Part shown: positions 1 through 6,378 of the stretch, piece after piece
Layout of the letters: every line of letters starts with the position of its first letter
How positions within the stretch are numbered: position 1 is the stretch's first letter
Source: Desulfobacterales bacterium
Lineage (GTDB): Bacteria; Desulfobacterota; Desulfobacteria; Desulfobacterales; C00003060
Assembly: GCA_030613145.1 (NCBI GenBank)
Contig: JAUWMM010000103.1
Span: 1-6,685, forward strand
Length of the DNA: 6,685 nt
Direction of reading: 5' to 3'
The notes under the pieces: generated by a model
The model's input: the letters and a program-made list of their open reading frames with translations, nothing else
Database searches by the model: none
What the model was told of the DNA's origin: nothing
Translations under genes and position numbers: made by a program

Positions 1-52
1 TTTTTTATCCACCGCATGAACCACAGCTTTCATTATTTTAGGTTCTCATAAT

Positions 53-337
53 ATGGCATTGCATCCTGATTTTCCTGATTCTCCCCATGTCATTCTCAAT
101 CCGGATATCCGCTGGTTCCGCGCGGATGCAGCCCTTCGGGAATCAAGCTATGAAAAGCTGTTGCCGCCTTTAGCGCATGAACTGCGTAAAAAGGTGAAAG
201 TGTGGCGGGACAATGGCTATGAAGGAGCAGCACATTTAAAGCGGAAACCCAAGGATAAAGAGTATCTTTATGAAGCGCATTCTTACCATTGCCGGCTCAG
301 ATTCAGGAGGAGGCGCCGGGATTCAGGCGGATCTTAA
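53..337 (+). pseudogene. N-terminal remnant of a large helicase/restriction endonuclease-like protein
   Basis: A 94-codon open frame. Its first 60 or so residues (MALHPDFPDSP..., then IRWFRADAALRESSYEKLLPPL, then ELRKKVKVWRDNGYEGA) resemble, from memory, the conserved N-terminus of long type III restriction endonuclease/DEAD-helicase-like proteins (the BPTD_3080 type), which run to many hundreds of residues. After about residue 60 the resemblance stops. The tail becomes very Arg/Lys-rich and overlaps the thiD start at 270 in another frame, so it is probably out-of-family readthrough. No helicase motif or nuclease site is present, and there is no good Shine-Dalgarno before the ATG at 53. I read it as the stump left by a large deletion, not a working small protein. 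The homology is recalled, not searched; a small unrelated ORF is the alternative. Confidence 0.5.
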
Positions 338-848
338 GACAATAACCCTCCTGGGGGGCTTTGGCATGAGTGTGCTGACAGCCCTCACGGCACAGAACAC
401 AGTAGGTGTTTCAGCCATCCATGCTGTGCCTCCGGACTTTATCGCACAACAACTCGATGCAGTCCTGTCAGACATAGGCGCGGATGCTGTAAAGACCGGT
501 ATGCTCTTCAATGCAGATGCAATTGAGGTCGTAGCTGACAGGCTATCGGCTTACGGCATTGAGAAAATAGTGGTTGACCCGGTGATGGTCGCAAAGGGGG
601 GAGATGTTTTACTCGTTCAGGAGGCCAGGGAAATCCTTGTCGCACGACTCATTCCCACGGCCCTTGTGGTTACCCCCAATATTCCGGAAGCAGAGGTTCT
701 TTCCAAAAGATCGATCAGGACCAAAGACGATATTTACGAGGCGGCAAGCATCATACACGCTATGGGGGCTCGGTACGTGTTGATAAAGGGCGGACACTTG
801 GACGGCCCTGCCACAGATTATCTCTATGATGGAAAAAAGTCTTTTTAA
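270..848 (+). CDS. thiD: ThiD (HMP/HMP-P kinase) part of a ThiDN fusion, ended by a premature in-frame stop
   Basis: ThiD phosphorylates 4-amino-5-hydroxymethyl-2-methylpyrimidine (HMP) and then HMP phosphate in cytoplasmic thiamine biosynthesis. The start is secure: MKRILTIAGSDSGGGAGIQA is the canonical ThiD N-terminus with the HMP-binding SDSGGGAG loop at residues 10-17, and an AAAGAG-like Shine-Dalgarno lies about 7 bases upstream. Also visible are VKTGML (74-79), VVDPVMVAKGG (101-111), the VTPN segment (134-137) and LIKGGH (171-176), all typical of the ribokinase-like fold. The frame stops at a TAA (codon 193) just before the part that carries the GTGC anion-hole/catalytic motif. That motif continues in the same frame after the stop. 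The 192-residue product would lack the catalytic Cys and is unlikely to be active alone; intact ThiD is about 260-270 residues. It overlaps the degraded ORF upstream. Confidence 0.9.
   Translation: MKRILTIAGSDSGGGAGIQADLKTITLLGGFGMSVLTALTAQNTVGVSAIHAVPPDFIAQQLDAVLSDIGADAVKTGMLFNADAIEVVADRLSAYGIEKIVVDPVMVAKGGDVLLVQEAREILVARLIPTALVVTPNIPEAEVLSKRSIRTKDDIYEAASIIHAMGARYVLIKGGHLDGPATDYLYDGKKSF
846..848 (+). other. In-frame TAA that splits thiDN
   Basis: The codons read DGKKSF, TAA, then FSKVRIDTPHTHGTGC, all in one frame. ThiD proteins keep an unbroken segment here, and the spacing between the DGK and RIDT elements looks normal. A single-base substitution (for example GAA or CAA to TAA) therefore explains it better than an indel. 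A single homopolymer length error in the nearby A6 or T5 runs would shift the frame, and no shift is seen. The base after the stop is T; UAAU is a strong termination context in bacteria, which argues against efficient readthrough. Confidence 0.85.
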
Positions 849-857
849 TTTTCGAAG

Positions 858-1601
858 GTGCGCATTGATACGCCACATACTCACGGCACGGGCTGTGTAT
901 TCTCTGCTGCCATTGCCACCTACCTTGCCATGGAACTGGAAATCAAAGAGGCCGTTGAAAGGGCTAAGAACTTCATCCATACCTCTATCCGGTTTGGCCT
1001 CCCTCTGGGGAAAGGACAGGGGCCTGCAAATCCTTTTGCCCGATTTGCTCGCGAGCATGAGAAATACCGGGTACTTGAGGCACTCAAAGCGAGCTTGGCC
1101 CGTCTCCAGAAAGCCGGGGTAGGGGATCTTGTCCCAGAGGTTCAGTCAAATTTGGGCTATGCCTTGCCCTTTGCCGAAACCCACCAGGATGTTGCCGCGT
1201 TCTCTGGCAGATTGGTGCGACTGGGTAATGGGATTGTTTCGGTCAACGGCCCGGCCTTTGGGGCGTCCAGACACATTGCCACCATCATCCTCACTACAAT
1301 GCGTCATGAGCCCGAGTTTCGCTCGGCCATGAATATTCGGTTTTCAGAGGGGCTTGTCCGGCAGTGCAAGGACCAGGGGTGGAAGGTATGCTCGTTTGAC
1401 CGAAACGAGGAACCTCAAGATATAAAAGAAAAGGAAGGGAGCAGTCTTGAATGGGGCACAGAAAGTGTGCTCTCAAAGGAAACCCGGATTCCAGACATCA
1501 TCTTCGATAGGGGTGATGTGGGCAAAGAGCCGATGATCCGTGTGCTTGGAAGGACCCCGGATGAAGTGGTAGATAAGGTACTTGAATTAGCTCAAAGCTG
1601 A
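858..1601 (+). CDS. thiN: C-terminal ThiD segment plus ThiN thiamine-phosphate synthase domain
   Basis: This is the continuation, in the same frame, of the gene starting at 270; the full fusion would be about 443 codons, the usual ThiDN size. The first 60 residues complete ThiD, with the GTGC motif at local residues 10-13 and LPLGKGQGPANPF at about 48-60. From about residue 75 to the end is a ThiN domain, the alternative to ThiE that joins HMP diphosphate and thiazole phosphate into thiamine phosphate. Typical ThiN stretches are ALPFAETHQDVAAF (102-115), VNGPAFGASRHIA (129-141), AMNIRFS (157-163) and IPDIIFDRG (211-219). The GTG at 858 is simply the first possible start after the stop: a GAAGG sits directly against it with no spacing, so it is a poor start. 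ATG 930 also lacks a clear Shine-Dalgarno. No further frame damage occurs over about 245 codons, so the disruption is recent, tolerated, or an error, and separate expression of ThiN remains possible. Confidence 0.85.
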   Translation: MRIDTPHTHGTGCVFSAAIATYLAMELEIKEAVERAKNFIHTSIRFGLPLGKGQGPANPFARFAREHEKYRVLEALKASLARLQKAGVGDLVPEVQSNLGYALPFAETHQDVAAFSGRLVRLGNGIVSVNGPAFGASRHIATIILTTMRHEPEFRSAMNIRFSEGLVRQCKDQGWKVCSFDRNEEPQDIKEKEGSSLEWGTESVLSKETRIPDIIFDRGDVGKEPMIRVLGRTPDEVVDKVLELAQS

Positions 1602-1628
1602 AAGCTGAAAGCTCAAAGTTGAAAGCCC
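1594..1628. repeat. Heptanucleotide tandem repeat, 5 units of AAAGCTG type
   Basis: Five consecutive 7-bp units: AAAGCTG, AAAGCTG, AAAGCTC, AAAGTTG, AAAGCCC. The first unit lies inside the end of thiDN and contributes the T and G of its TGA stop codon (1599-1601). The rest fills most of the 46 bp between thiDN and the convergent transketolase gene. It forms no strong hairpin and has no T-tract, so it is not an obvious terminator. The graded decay from left to right suggests expansion followed by mutation. Confidence 0.85.
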
Positions 1629-1647
1629 TATCAACGACTTGTCCGGA

Positions 1648-3693
1648 TTAGGATGTTCCGAGCATTTCCACAACAGCAGCAGCAACAGTTTCAGGAGTAA
1701 AACCAAATTTTTCCAAAACAACAGCCCCTGGTGCAGAAGTCCCAAAGCGCTCAATCCCGATCACCCTGCCCTCGAGCCCAACGTAGCGTTCCCATCCCAT
1801 GGGTACAGCCGCCTCAACAGCTATGCGAGCCTTTACCTTGGCCGGCAACACTTCTTCACGATAATCCGCCTCTTGGGCCTCAAAAACCTCCCAGCTCGGC
1901 ATGCTGACTACCCGAACCGCAACTCCTTGCCGGACGAGTTTCTCATAGGCAGCCAGTGCTATATGGATCTCTGAGCCGGTTGCAAGGATCAGGGCTTCAG
2001 GCGTTCCCTGTGGCGCTTCTGCCAGGATGTAAGCCCCCCGGTGCAGACCCTCGGCTGACGCAAACCCGGTTCGGTCAATGATTGGAAGCTTCTGCCGACT
2101 CAGGATCAAGGCCGACGGGCCCTCCTGCCGGTTCAAGGCAAGCTGCCAGGCAACCGCTGTCTCGTTGGCATCGGCTGGTCGCAGGACCACCAAATTGGGT
2201 ATTGCCCGTAGAGAGGCTATCTGTTCAACGGGCTGGTGGGTAGGCCCATCCTCTCCCACAGCCACTGAGTCATGGGTGAAGACATAGATGACACGCAGCT
2301 TCATTAGTGCGGCCAAGCGTATGGCCGGTCTCATGTAGTCGGCAAAGACCAGGAACGTGCCCCCGTAAGGTACAAGGCCAGGGCTAAGGGCCATGCCGTT
2401 TAGTATGCCTCCCATGGCGTGCTCGCGTATGCCGAAATGGATGTTTCTCCCGCACGGATCCGTCTTAATTACGCCTAGACCTTTGACAAAGGTTTTATTG
2501 GAAGGGGCAAGATCGGCAGAGCCCCCCAGCAGGCCTATTAGGCCGGGGGCCACGGCCTCAAGAACCTTGCCTGAAGCGCTGCGGGTAGCTATGGGGCCGT
2601 CGTCGGGTGTGAACCTGGGGAGGGCTTCTTCCCAGCCCTCGGGCCATTTTCCTTCGTGGCATTCATTCCACTGACGGCCCAGATCCGGATATTCCTTGGC
2701 GTAGGCGTCAAGAAGGCGTGTCCATTCTGCCTCCAACTCACGGCCCCTTTCCTTGCACGTTTGAAAATGAGCAAGGGTTTCTTCCGGGACATGAAACTGC
2801 GTCTCTGGCCAGTTGAATCGTTCCCTGACCAGCTTCACTTCCTCTGCGCCCATGGGTTCGCCGTGAGCCGATGCATTGTCCTGCTTATTCGGGCTTCCGT
2901 ATCCGATGTGGGTGCGCGCAATTATCAGAGAGGGGCTGTCCGTTTCTGCCTGCGCTGCGGTTATGGCTGTTGTAATCTGAGACAGGTCGTAGCCGTCCAC
3001 CTTCTGTACATGCCAACCGTAGGCCTGAAAACGAAGGCCGACATCCTCGGTGAAGGTAAGGTCAGTGCCCCCCTCGATAGTAATGCGGTTGTCCAGGTAG
3101 ACGTAGATCAAGCGTCCCAAGCCGAGATGTCCTGCCATGGAGGCCGCTTCCGAGGCTATCCCTTCCATCATGTCCCCATCGCTGACCAGGGCATATATAT
3201 AATAGTCGACCAGGGGGTATCCGGGCCTGTTGAAATACTGGCCAAGGTATTCCTGGGCTATGGCCATGCCCACTGCATTAGAAAACCCTTGGCCCAAAGG
3301 GCCGGCCGTGGTCTCCACGCCCGGAGTGAGCCCGTATTCGGGGTGGCCTGCCGTAATGCTGTCCCACTGACGGAACTGGCGGATATCTTCAAGAGAGACC
3401 TCGTAGCCTGTCAAATGAAGGAGGGCGTACAGGAGCATAGACCCGTGGCCCGCTGACAGAACAAACCGGTCTCGGTTCGGCCATTGAGGGTTGGCCGGGT
3501 TGTGTTTCAAAAACCGGGTCCACAGGGCGTATCCAATGTCTGCAGCCTCCATCGGCATGCCTGGATGCCCGGAGCGGGCTTTTTCCACGGCATCTACAGC
3601 AAGCATCCGTATGGTGTTAATACAAAGCTGATTGAGCCTGTTTTCCTGATCCACGTTTTCAACCTCTGAGGTGGTTTGTCGAGCAGATTTCAC
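1648..3693 (-). CDS. tkt: Transketolase, full length
   Basis: A 681-residue thiamine-diphosphate enzyme that transfers two-carbon ketol units between sugar phosphates in the non-oxidative pentose phosphate pathway; cytoplasmic, normally a homodimer. Length matches the family (about 660-680). Landmarks in order: SGHPGMPM (41-48), AGHGSML (81-87), AGHPEYG (115-121), the ThDP/metal motif SDGDMMEG (171-178) with its partner Asn in LDN (200-202), [11 protein letters not shown] (260-270), the catalytic Glu424 in GIREHAMGG, and [18 protein letters not shown] (473-490). Family histidines at 43, 83, 117, 262, 474 and 486 are all present. The first Gly of the usual GDG is Ser, a variant I believe is common in non-enterobacterial transketolases. 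The GTG start is chosen because GGAGG lies 6 bases upstream; the first 17 or so residues before [13 protein letters not shown] are a non-conserved extension. It stands alone, convergent with thiDN, with no operon partner visible on its strand. Confidence 0.97.
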   Translation of the reverse strand: MKSARQTTSEVENVDQENRLNQLCINTIRMLAVDAVEKARSGHPGMPMEAADIGYALWTRFLKHNPANPQWPNRDRFVLSAGHGSMLLYALLHLTGYEVSLEDIRQFRQWDSITAGHPEYGLTPGVETTAGPLGQGFSNAVGMAIAQEYLGQYFNRPGYPLVDYYIYALVSDGDMMEGIASEAASMAGHLGLGRLIYVYLDNRITIEGGTDLTFTEDVGLRFQAYGWHVQKVDGYDLSQITTAITAAQAETDSPSLIIARTHIGYGSPNKQDNASAHGEPMGAEEVKLVRERFNWPETQFHVPEETLAHFQTCKERGRELEAEWTRLLDAYAKEYPDLGRQWNECHEGKWPEGWEEALPRFTPDDGPIATRSASGKVLEAVAPGLIGLLGGSADLAPSNKTFVKGLGVIKTDPCGRNIHFGIREHAMGGILNGMALSPGLVPYGGTFLVFADYMRPAIRLAALMKLRVIYVFTHDSVAVGEDGPTHQPVEQIASLRAIPNLVVLRPADANETAVAWQLALNRQEGPSALILSRQKLPIIDRTGFASAEGLHRGAYILAEAPQGTPEALILATGSEIHIALAAYEKLVRQGVAVRVVSMPSWEVFEAQEADYREEVLPAKVKARIAVEAAVPMGWERYVGLEGRVIGIERFGTSAPGAVVLEKFGFTPETVAAAVVEMLGTS

Positions 3694-3699
3694 TTCCTT

Positions 3700-3704
3700 C
3701 CTCC
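3700..3704 (-). promoter_or_regulatory. Shine-Dalgarno of transketolase (fixes GTG start)
   Basis: On the minus strand GGAGG is followed by AAGGAA and the GTG start, a 6-base spacing. This favours GTG at 3693 over later in-frame starts such as the GTG 13 codons further in, which has no comparable site. Confidence 0.8.
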
Positions 3705-3710
3705 ATGTTC

Positions 3711-3738
3711 GTTATACGTTATAGGTTATTAGTTATAG
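3711..3738. repeat. Heptanucleotide tandem repeat, 4 units of GTTATAG type
   Basis: Four consecutive 7-bp units on the plus strand: GTTATAC, GTTATAG, GTTATTA, GTTATAG. It has the same period as the repeat at 1594-1628 but an unrelated unit. It begins only 6 bp beyond the transketolase Shine-Dalgarno, so it lies in that gene's 5' leader or promoter. Read on the minus strand it gives repeated TATAAC, which resembles a -10 box, but I could not pair any of these with a credible -35 element at 16-18 bp. Confidence 0.8.
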
Positions 3739-3942
3739 GGCAGCGCCGATTGGCCGCCGTACATATTGCACAATATTGCGGTATTTAAAAGTCTTTTTGA
3801 AGGGGAGAGTTTCGGGCTCAATGATCCCTATTTTGATGGCATATTTCACCATTGCCACAAGGTCATGGATGCCGAGTTTCTACATAATACTGATACTTGC
3901 TATTGTGGCCTTATCGTTTGGAGAACCAGAAGCCGGGCTTGT
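3739..3942 (+). other. Unrecognised open stretch in the intergenic gap
   Basis: This frame is open for 68 codons between TAG at 3736 and TGA at 3943, with no ATG near its beginning and no ribosome binding site. The middle reads like real protein (for example SLFEGESFGLNDPYFDGIF followed by HHCHKVMDAEF), not like low-complexity noise, so it may be a gene fragment. I do not recognise the family. It could equally be a chance open frame. Confidence 0.25.
3763..3776. repeat. Short perfect inverted repeat upstream of transketolase
   Basis: ATATTG, CA, CAATAT: two 6-bp arms around a 2-bp centre, about 60 bp upstream of the transketolase Shine-Dalgarno. On the minus strand the same stretch also reads as a direct repeat, GCAATAT, TGT, GCAATAT. 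The size and symmetry suit a dimeric repressor operator, but a 14-bp AT-rich palindrome can arise by chance, and no regulator gene is next to it. Confidence 0.3.
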
Positions 3943-4045
3943 TGAAAAACAAGGGCGGAACAATACTGCGAAGAAGGTGGCAATCTATTTGATGAAACGG
4001 TATGCCGGCCTGGACAAACCCCCTCCCCTTTTTGCAAGGATCTAA
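3935..4045 (+). pseudogene. Decayed C-terminus of a REP-associated (Y1) transposase-like protein
   Basis: In this frame the residues GLVEKQGRNNTAKKVAIYLM followed by KRYAGLD (3935-4015) resemble the DnaA-like helix-turn-helix that follows the Y1 transposase domain in many REP-associated transposases. There the pattern is roughly R-x-N-x-A-R-x-V-A-I-Y-L, then a Gly turn and EIG. Here the EIG helix is missing: after GLD the frame runs into KPPPLFARI and stops. No HUH motif, catalytic Tyr or upstream transposase body can be found, so only a relic of about 27 residues remains. Other DnaA/TrpR-like helix-turn-helix proteins are possible. The assignment rests on remembered family patterns. Confidence 0.4.
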
Positions 4046-4173
4046 CAGGTCGCCTTTGGATATAACAAATAATTTGTATTTTCAACATGTTGGATGCAGT
4101 ATGTGTAAGTTGGATAACGATAAAACAGAGCCGCAGATTGTGTGTCAGGAGAGAACGGAATGGTTTTCGAAAA
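4046..4173. other. AT-rich intergenic stretch, nothing recognised
   Basis: Between the transposase relic and the promoter-like site I see no conserved gene, RNA gene or strong hairpin. A short frame (4002-4199, 65 codons) crosses it but has no ribosome binding site and no recognisable motif. Base composition is visibly more AT-rich than in the flanking genes. Confidence 0.5.
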
Positions 4174-4200
4174 TTGACAATGCCCGGATTATAGTATAAG
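4174..4200 (+). promoter_or_regulatory. Sigma70-like promoter before the nitroreductase gene
   Basis: A perfect TTGACA (4174-4179) is followed after 15 bp by TATAAG (4195-4200), a 5/6 match to TATAAT. The spacer is short of the 17-bp optimum. Transcription would begin near 4207 and give a leader of about 58 bases before the ATG at 4265. It is the best promoter-like sequence I found in the window and would drive the nitroreductase and glycerate kinase genes. Confidence 0.5.
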
Positions 4201-4252
4201 GAATTAAATTTTACCCGTGTACTCACATCCCCCGGAGAAAGCTTCGTTTTGC

Positions 4253-4258
4253 GGGAGG
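4253..4258 (+). promoter_or_regulatory. Shine-Dalgarno of the SagB-type gene (fixes ATG 4265)
   Basis: GGGAGG lies 6 bases before ATG 4265. The frame is open further upstream to a GTG at 4217, but that codon has no ribosome binding site and falls only about 10 bases after the predicted transcription start. Confidence 0.75.
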
Positions 4259-4264
4259 CTTGCC

Positions 4265-5002
4265 ATGAGGTCGTACAAAGAAGGAATTGCCTGTCAATAC
4301 CTGAAAGAAACAAAATATGACCGTGAGTCGATTATTCGCAGAGATGACCTCGGGCCGATTCCAAGACCCCCTGTCTACAAGGACTACCTTGATTCTCCCA
4401 AAATCACTTTGCCAAATCCCGCCTTTGAAAAAATAGAAAGCCTGTGGGACATCTTGAATCAACGACGCTCAAGGAGGCGTTATACCTCTGAGCCAATCAG
4501 CATGACAACCCTTGCAACCCTGCTTTGGGCTGCCCAGGGCATCACCCTTTCGGCCCCTAACTATCAGTTTAGGACGGCCCCTTCGGCCGGCGCCCTCTAT
4601 CCTGTGGAAACCTACCTTGGCATCCACCATGTTTCAGATCTGAAACATGGTATCTATCATTTCAATGTGCTTGATTTTGCCTTAGAAGAGATCACTCTGG
4701 GCAACTTCAGCGAGCACCTGACCCTCGCTGCACTGGATCAGGCCATGGTGAGGCGGGGGGCAGTGGTTTTCATATGGACGGCTATAGTGCTGCGCTCCAT
4801 GTGGAAATATCGAAACCGGTGCATTCGCTATATCTTTATGGACGCCGGCCACATTGCTCAAAATCTCCAGGTTGCAGCCACTGCCATGGGCCTTGGGTGC
4901 TGCCCTATGGGGGCCTTTTATGACGAGGAGGTCAACCAAATAATCAGAGTTGACGGGGAGGAAGAGACTGCAATCTACCTGGCAGCAGTAGGCAACCTAT
5001 GA
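4265..5002 (+). CDS. SagB-type dehydrogenase, nitroreductase family (FMN-dependent)
   Basis: A 245-residue cytoplasmic flavoprotein-like oxidoreductase. RRSRRRY (67-73) is the phosphate-contacting start of the nitroreductase fold. PSAGALYPVE (106-115) and DAGHIAQNL (193-201) followed by AMGLGCCPMGAF are signatures of the SagB/ThcOx-like subgroup. The short lead-in with YLKETKYDRESI is also usual for free-standing SagB-type proteins. The namesakes oxidise azolines to azoles in thiazole/oxazole-modified peptides, but many relatives stand alone with unknown substrates. No cyclodehydratase (YcaO), scaffold protein or precursor peptide is seen here, so a peptide-modifying role is not supported. 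It has a good ribosome binding site and a promoter-like sequence upstream, and a glycerate kinase gene follows 6 bp after its stop. Codons for residues 121-130 contain a 26-bp perfect palindrome. Family call is firm; substrate is unknown. Confidence 0.9.
   Translation: MRSYKEGIACQYLKETKYDRESIIRRDDLGPIPRPPVYKDYLDSPKITLPNPAFEKIESLWDILNQRRSRRRYTSEPISMTTLATLLWAAQGITLSAPNYQFRTAPSAGALYPVETYLGIHHVSDLKHGIYHFNVLDFALEEITLGNFSEHLTLAALDQAMVRRGAVVFIWTAIVLRSMWKYRNRCIRYIFMDAGHIAQNLQVAATAMGLGCCPMGAFYDEEVNQIIRVDGEEETAIYLAAVGNL
4626..4651. repeat. 26-bp perfect palindrome inside the SagB-type gene
   Basis: The left half ACCATGTTTCAGA is followed immediately by its exact reverse complement TCTGAAACATGGT, 13 bp each with no spacer, centred on AGATCT. 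The next flanking bases (C 4625, A 4652) no longer pair. It encodes HHVSDLKHGI in a loop region between conserved blocks. In RNA it could fold as an 11-bp stem with a GATC loop. By simple base-frequency reasoning a match of this length is not expected by chance in a window of this size. Confidence 0.95.
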
Positions 5003-5008
5003 GGATCG

Positions 5009-6364
5009 ATGATTAAAAGGGGCAAAATGGCATCCAGAAATCTTGCACAAATGCAAAATGATGCGCTCGAAATTTTCCGGACAGGTGTTGAGGCTGTGGA
5101 ACCTTCAGCAGCCGTCAAACGGTATTGCAGGCGGGAAGGCAATCGGCTCTTGGTTCACCAGGATGCCTATGACCTTACCGAATTTAAACGCATTTACGTG
5201 ATTGGGGCGGGAAAGGCCGGCGCACCCATGGCCAAGGCTGTGGAGGAGATCCTGGAGGGCAGGATCACCGAGGGTGTCATTAATGTAAAATACGGTCACC
5301 TGGCCAAAGTGAGTCACGTAAAAATCATCGAAGCTGGCCATCCGGTGCCGGATGAGGCAGGCTTGGAAGGAACACGTGCCATCCTGGACTTGGCCTCCAG
5401 GGCAGAAAAAGGAGACCTGGTGCTGTGCCTCATCTCAGGTGGCGGATCGGCCCTCCTTCCCCTTCCTGCCGCAGGTCTCAGCCTTCAGGACAAGCAGGAT
5501 ACCACAAGGGTTCTTCTTGCATGTGGGGCTACAATCCATGAGATCAATTCGGTGCGCAAGCATATATCCGGCGTCAAAGGAGGCAACCTGGCGCGGGCGG
5601 CGTACCCTGCAACCCTGATCTCCCTGATACTCTCAGACGTAGTCGGAGACGATTTGGATGTGATCGCCTCAGGTCCCACAGTGCCCGATTCCAGTAGCTT
5701 TCAGGATTGCCTAAATATCTTTGACAAGTATGGCATTCGTGAAAAAGTGCCTGAATCTGTTTTGAATCATATCCGGAAAGGGATTAAGGGAAAGGTCCCT
5801 GAGACACCAAAGCCGGCAGATCCCGTCTTTACCCGCACACAAAGCGTAATCGTGGGAAGCAATCTGGCGTGCGTGGAGGCCGCTGGGGAAAAGGCACGTA
5901 AGCTTGGATATCATACGCTGGTGCTTTCAACCATGATCGAAGGGGAGACCAGAGAGGTTGCCTATGTCCACGCCGCCATAGCAAAAGAGGTCTTGAAAAG
6001 TGGCTACCCCCTTTCACCTCCTGCCTGTGTCCTATCAGGGGGTGAGACCACGGTTACAATCAAGGGCAGAGGGCTGGGTGGACGCAACCAGGAATTTGTG
6101 CTTGCCGCAGCAATGTGTCTGAATGGACAGGAAGGGATTGTGATGTTGAGCGCCGGCACCGATGGGACCGATGGTCCGACGGATGCGGCCGGTGCTGTTG
6201 CTGATGGCCGGACTATTCAAAGGGCTGAAGAACTTGGGCTGAATCCAGCGGATTTCTTGTCCAACAACGATGCCTATCACTTCTTTGAAAAGCTTGGCGG
6301 CCTTGTCAAGACCGGGCCTACAAATACGAATGTGATGGATCTGCGCATCATGTTGGTAGCTTAG
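5009..6364 (+). CDS. Glycerate 2-kinase, DUF4147/MOFRL family
   Basis: A 451-residue cytoplasmic enzyme of the GckA/TtuD type (often labelled hydroxypyruvate reductase in older annotation) that phosphorylates D-glycerate with ATP to 2-phosphoglycerate, feeding lower glycolysis. The N-terminal DUF4147 part shows IGAGKAGAPMA (65-75), EAGHPVPDEAG (108-118), CLISGGGSALL (140-150), INSVRKHIS (179-187) and the SDVVGDDLDVIASGPT block (209-224). The C-terminal MOFRL domain shows VLSGGETTV (341-349), GLGGRNQEF (355-363), GTDGTDGPTDAAGA (383-396) and KTGPTNTNVMD (434-444). Length and motifs are complete. Start choice is open: ATG 5009 has GAGG overlapping the upstream TGA stop, while ATG 5027, six codons later, has AAAAGGGG 4 bases before it. 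The 6-bp gap suggests translational coupling to the SagB-type gene. The downstream glycosyltransferase fragment suggests glycerate could come from a glucosylglycerate-like solute, but glycolate/serine routes are equally possible. Confidence 0.93.
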   Translation: MIKRGKMASRNLAQMQNDALEIFRTGVEAVEPSAAVKRYCRREGNRLLVHQDAYDLTEFKRIYVIGAGKAGAPMAKAVEEILEGRITEGVINVKYGHLAKVSHVKIIEAGHPVPDEAGLEGTRAILDLASRAEKGDLVLCLISGGGSALLPLPAAGLSLQDKQDTTRVLLACGATIHEINSVRKHISGVKGGNLARAAYPATLISLILSDVVGDDLDVIASGPTVPDSSSFQDCLNIFDKYGIREKVPESVLNHIRKGIKGKVPETPKPADPVFTRTQSVIVGSNLACVEAAGEKARKLGYHTLVLSTMIEGETREVAYVHAAIAKEVLKSGYPLSPPACVLSGGETTVTIKGRGLGGRNQEFVLAAAMCLNGQEGIVMLSAGTDGTDGPTDAAGAVADGRTIQRAEELGLNPADFLSNNDAYHFFEKLGGLVKTGPTNTNVMDLRIMLVA

Positions 6365-6378
6365 TCCTTCAATTCATT

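Noticed and set aside
171..178. Within transketolase (local residues 171-178, about 3160-3183 on the minus strand) the ThDP motif has Ser where GDG is expected, a possible loss of function
   Set aside because: The SDGD(L/M)MEG form appears, to my recollection, in many ordinary bacterial transketolases, and every other catalytic residue is present.
1..269. Possible thiamine (TPP) riboswitch upstream of thiDN
   Set aside because: No THI-box CTGAGA-type core or matching stems could be found; the stretch reads as the remnant coding frame instead.
609..1058. A 149-codon open frame on the minus strand opposite thiDN
   Set aside because: It is opposite clearly conserved ThiD/ThiN coding sequence and has no family motif; a shadow frame.
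826..1122. An overlapping plus-strand frame that reads across the thiDN stop, suggesting a frameshift
   Set aside because: Its translation does not match ThiD after the stop; the true continuation (RIDT...HGTGC) is in the original frame, so no frameshift is involved.
2521..2550. GC-rich nested inverted repeat (GCCCCC/GGGGGC around GGCCT/AGGCC)
   Set aside because: It falls inside conserved transketolase codons (the [11 protein letters not shown] region) and is explained by Gly/Leu codon choice.
2656..3456. A 266-codon open frame on the plus strand, antisense to transketolase
   Set aside because: It lies wholly inside the well-supported transketolase gene, shows no recognisable domain, and long antisense frames are common opposite GC-rich codon usage.
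4217..4264. Upstream GTG start giving a 261-residue nitroreductase
   Set aside because: No ribosome binding site before GTG 4217, non-conserved added residues, and an excellent GGGAGG before ATG 4265.
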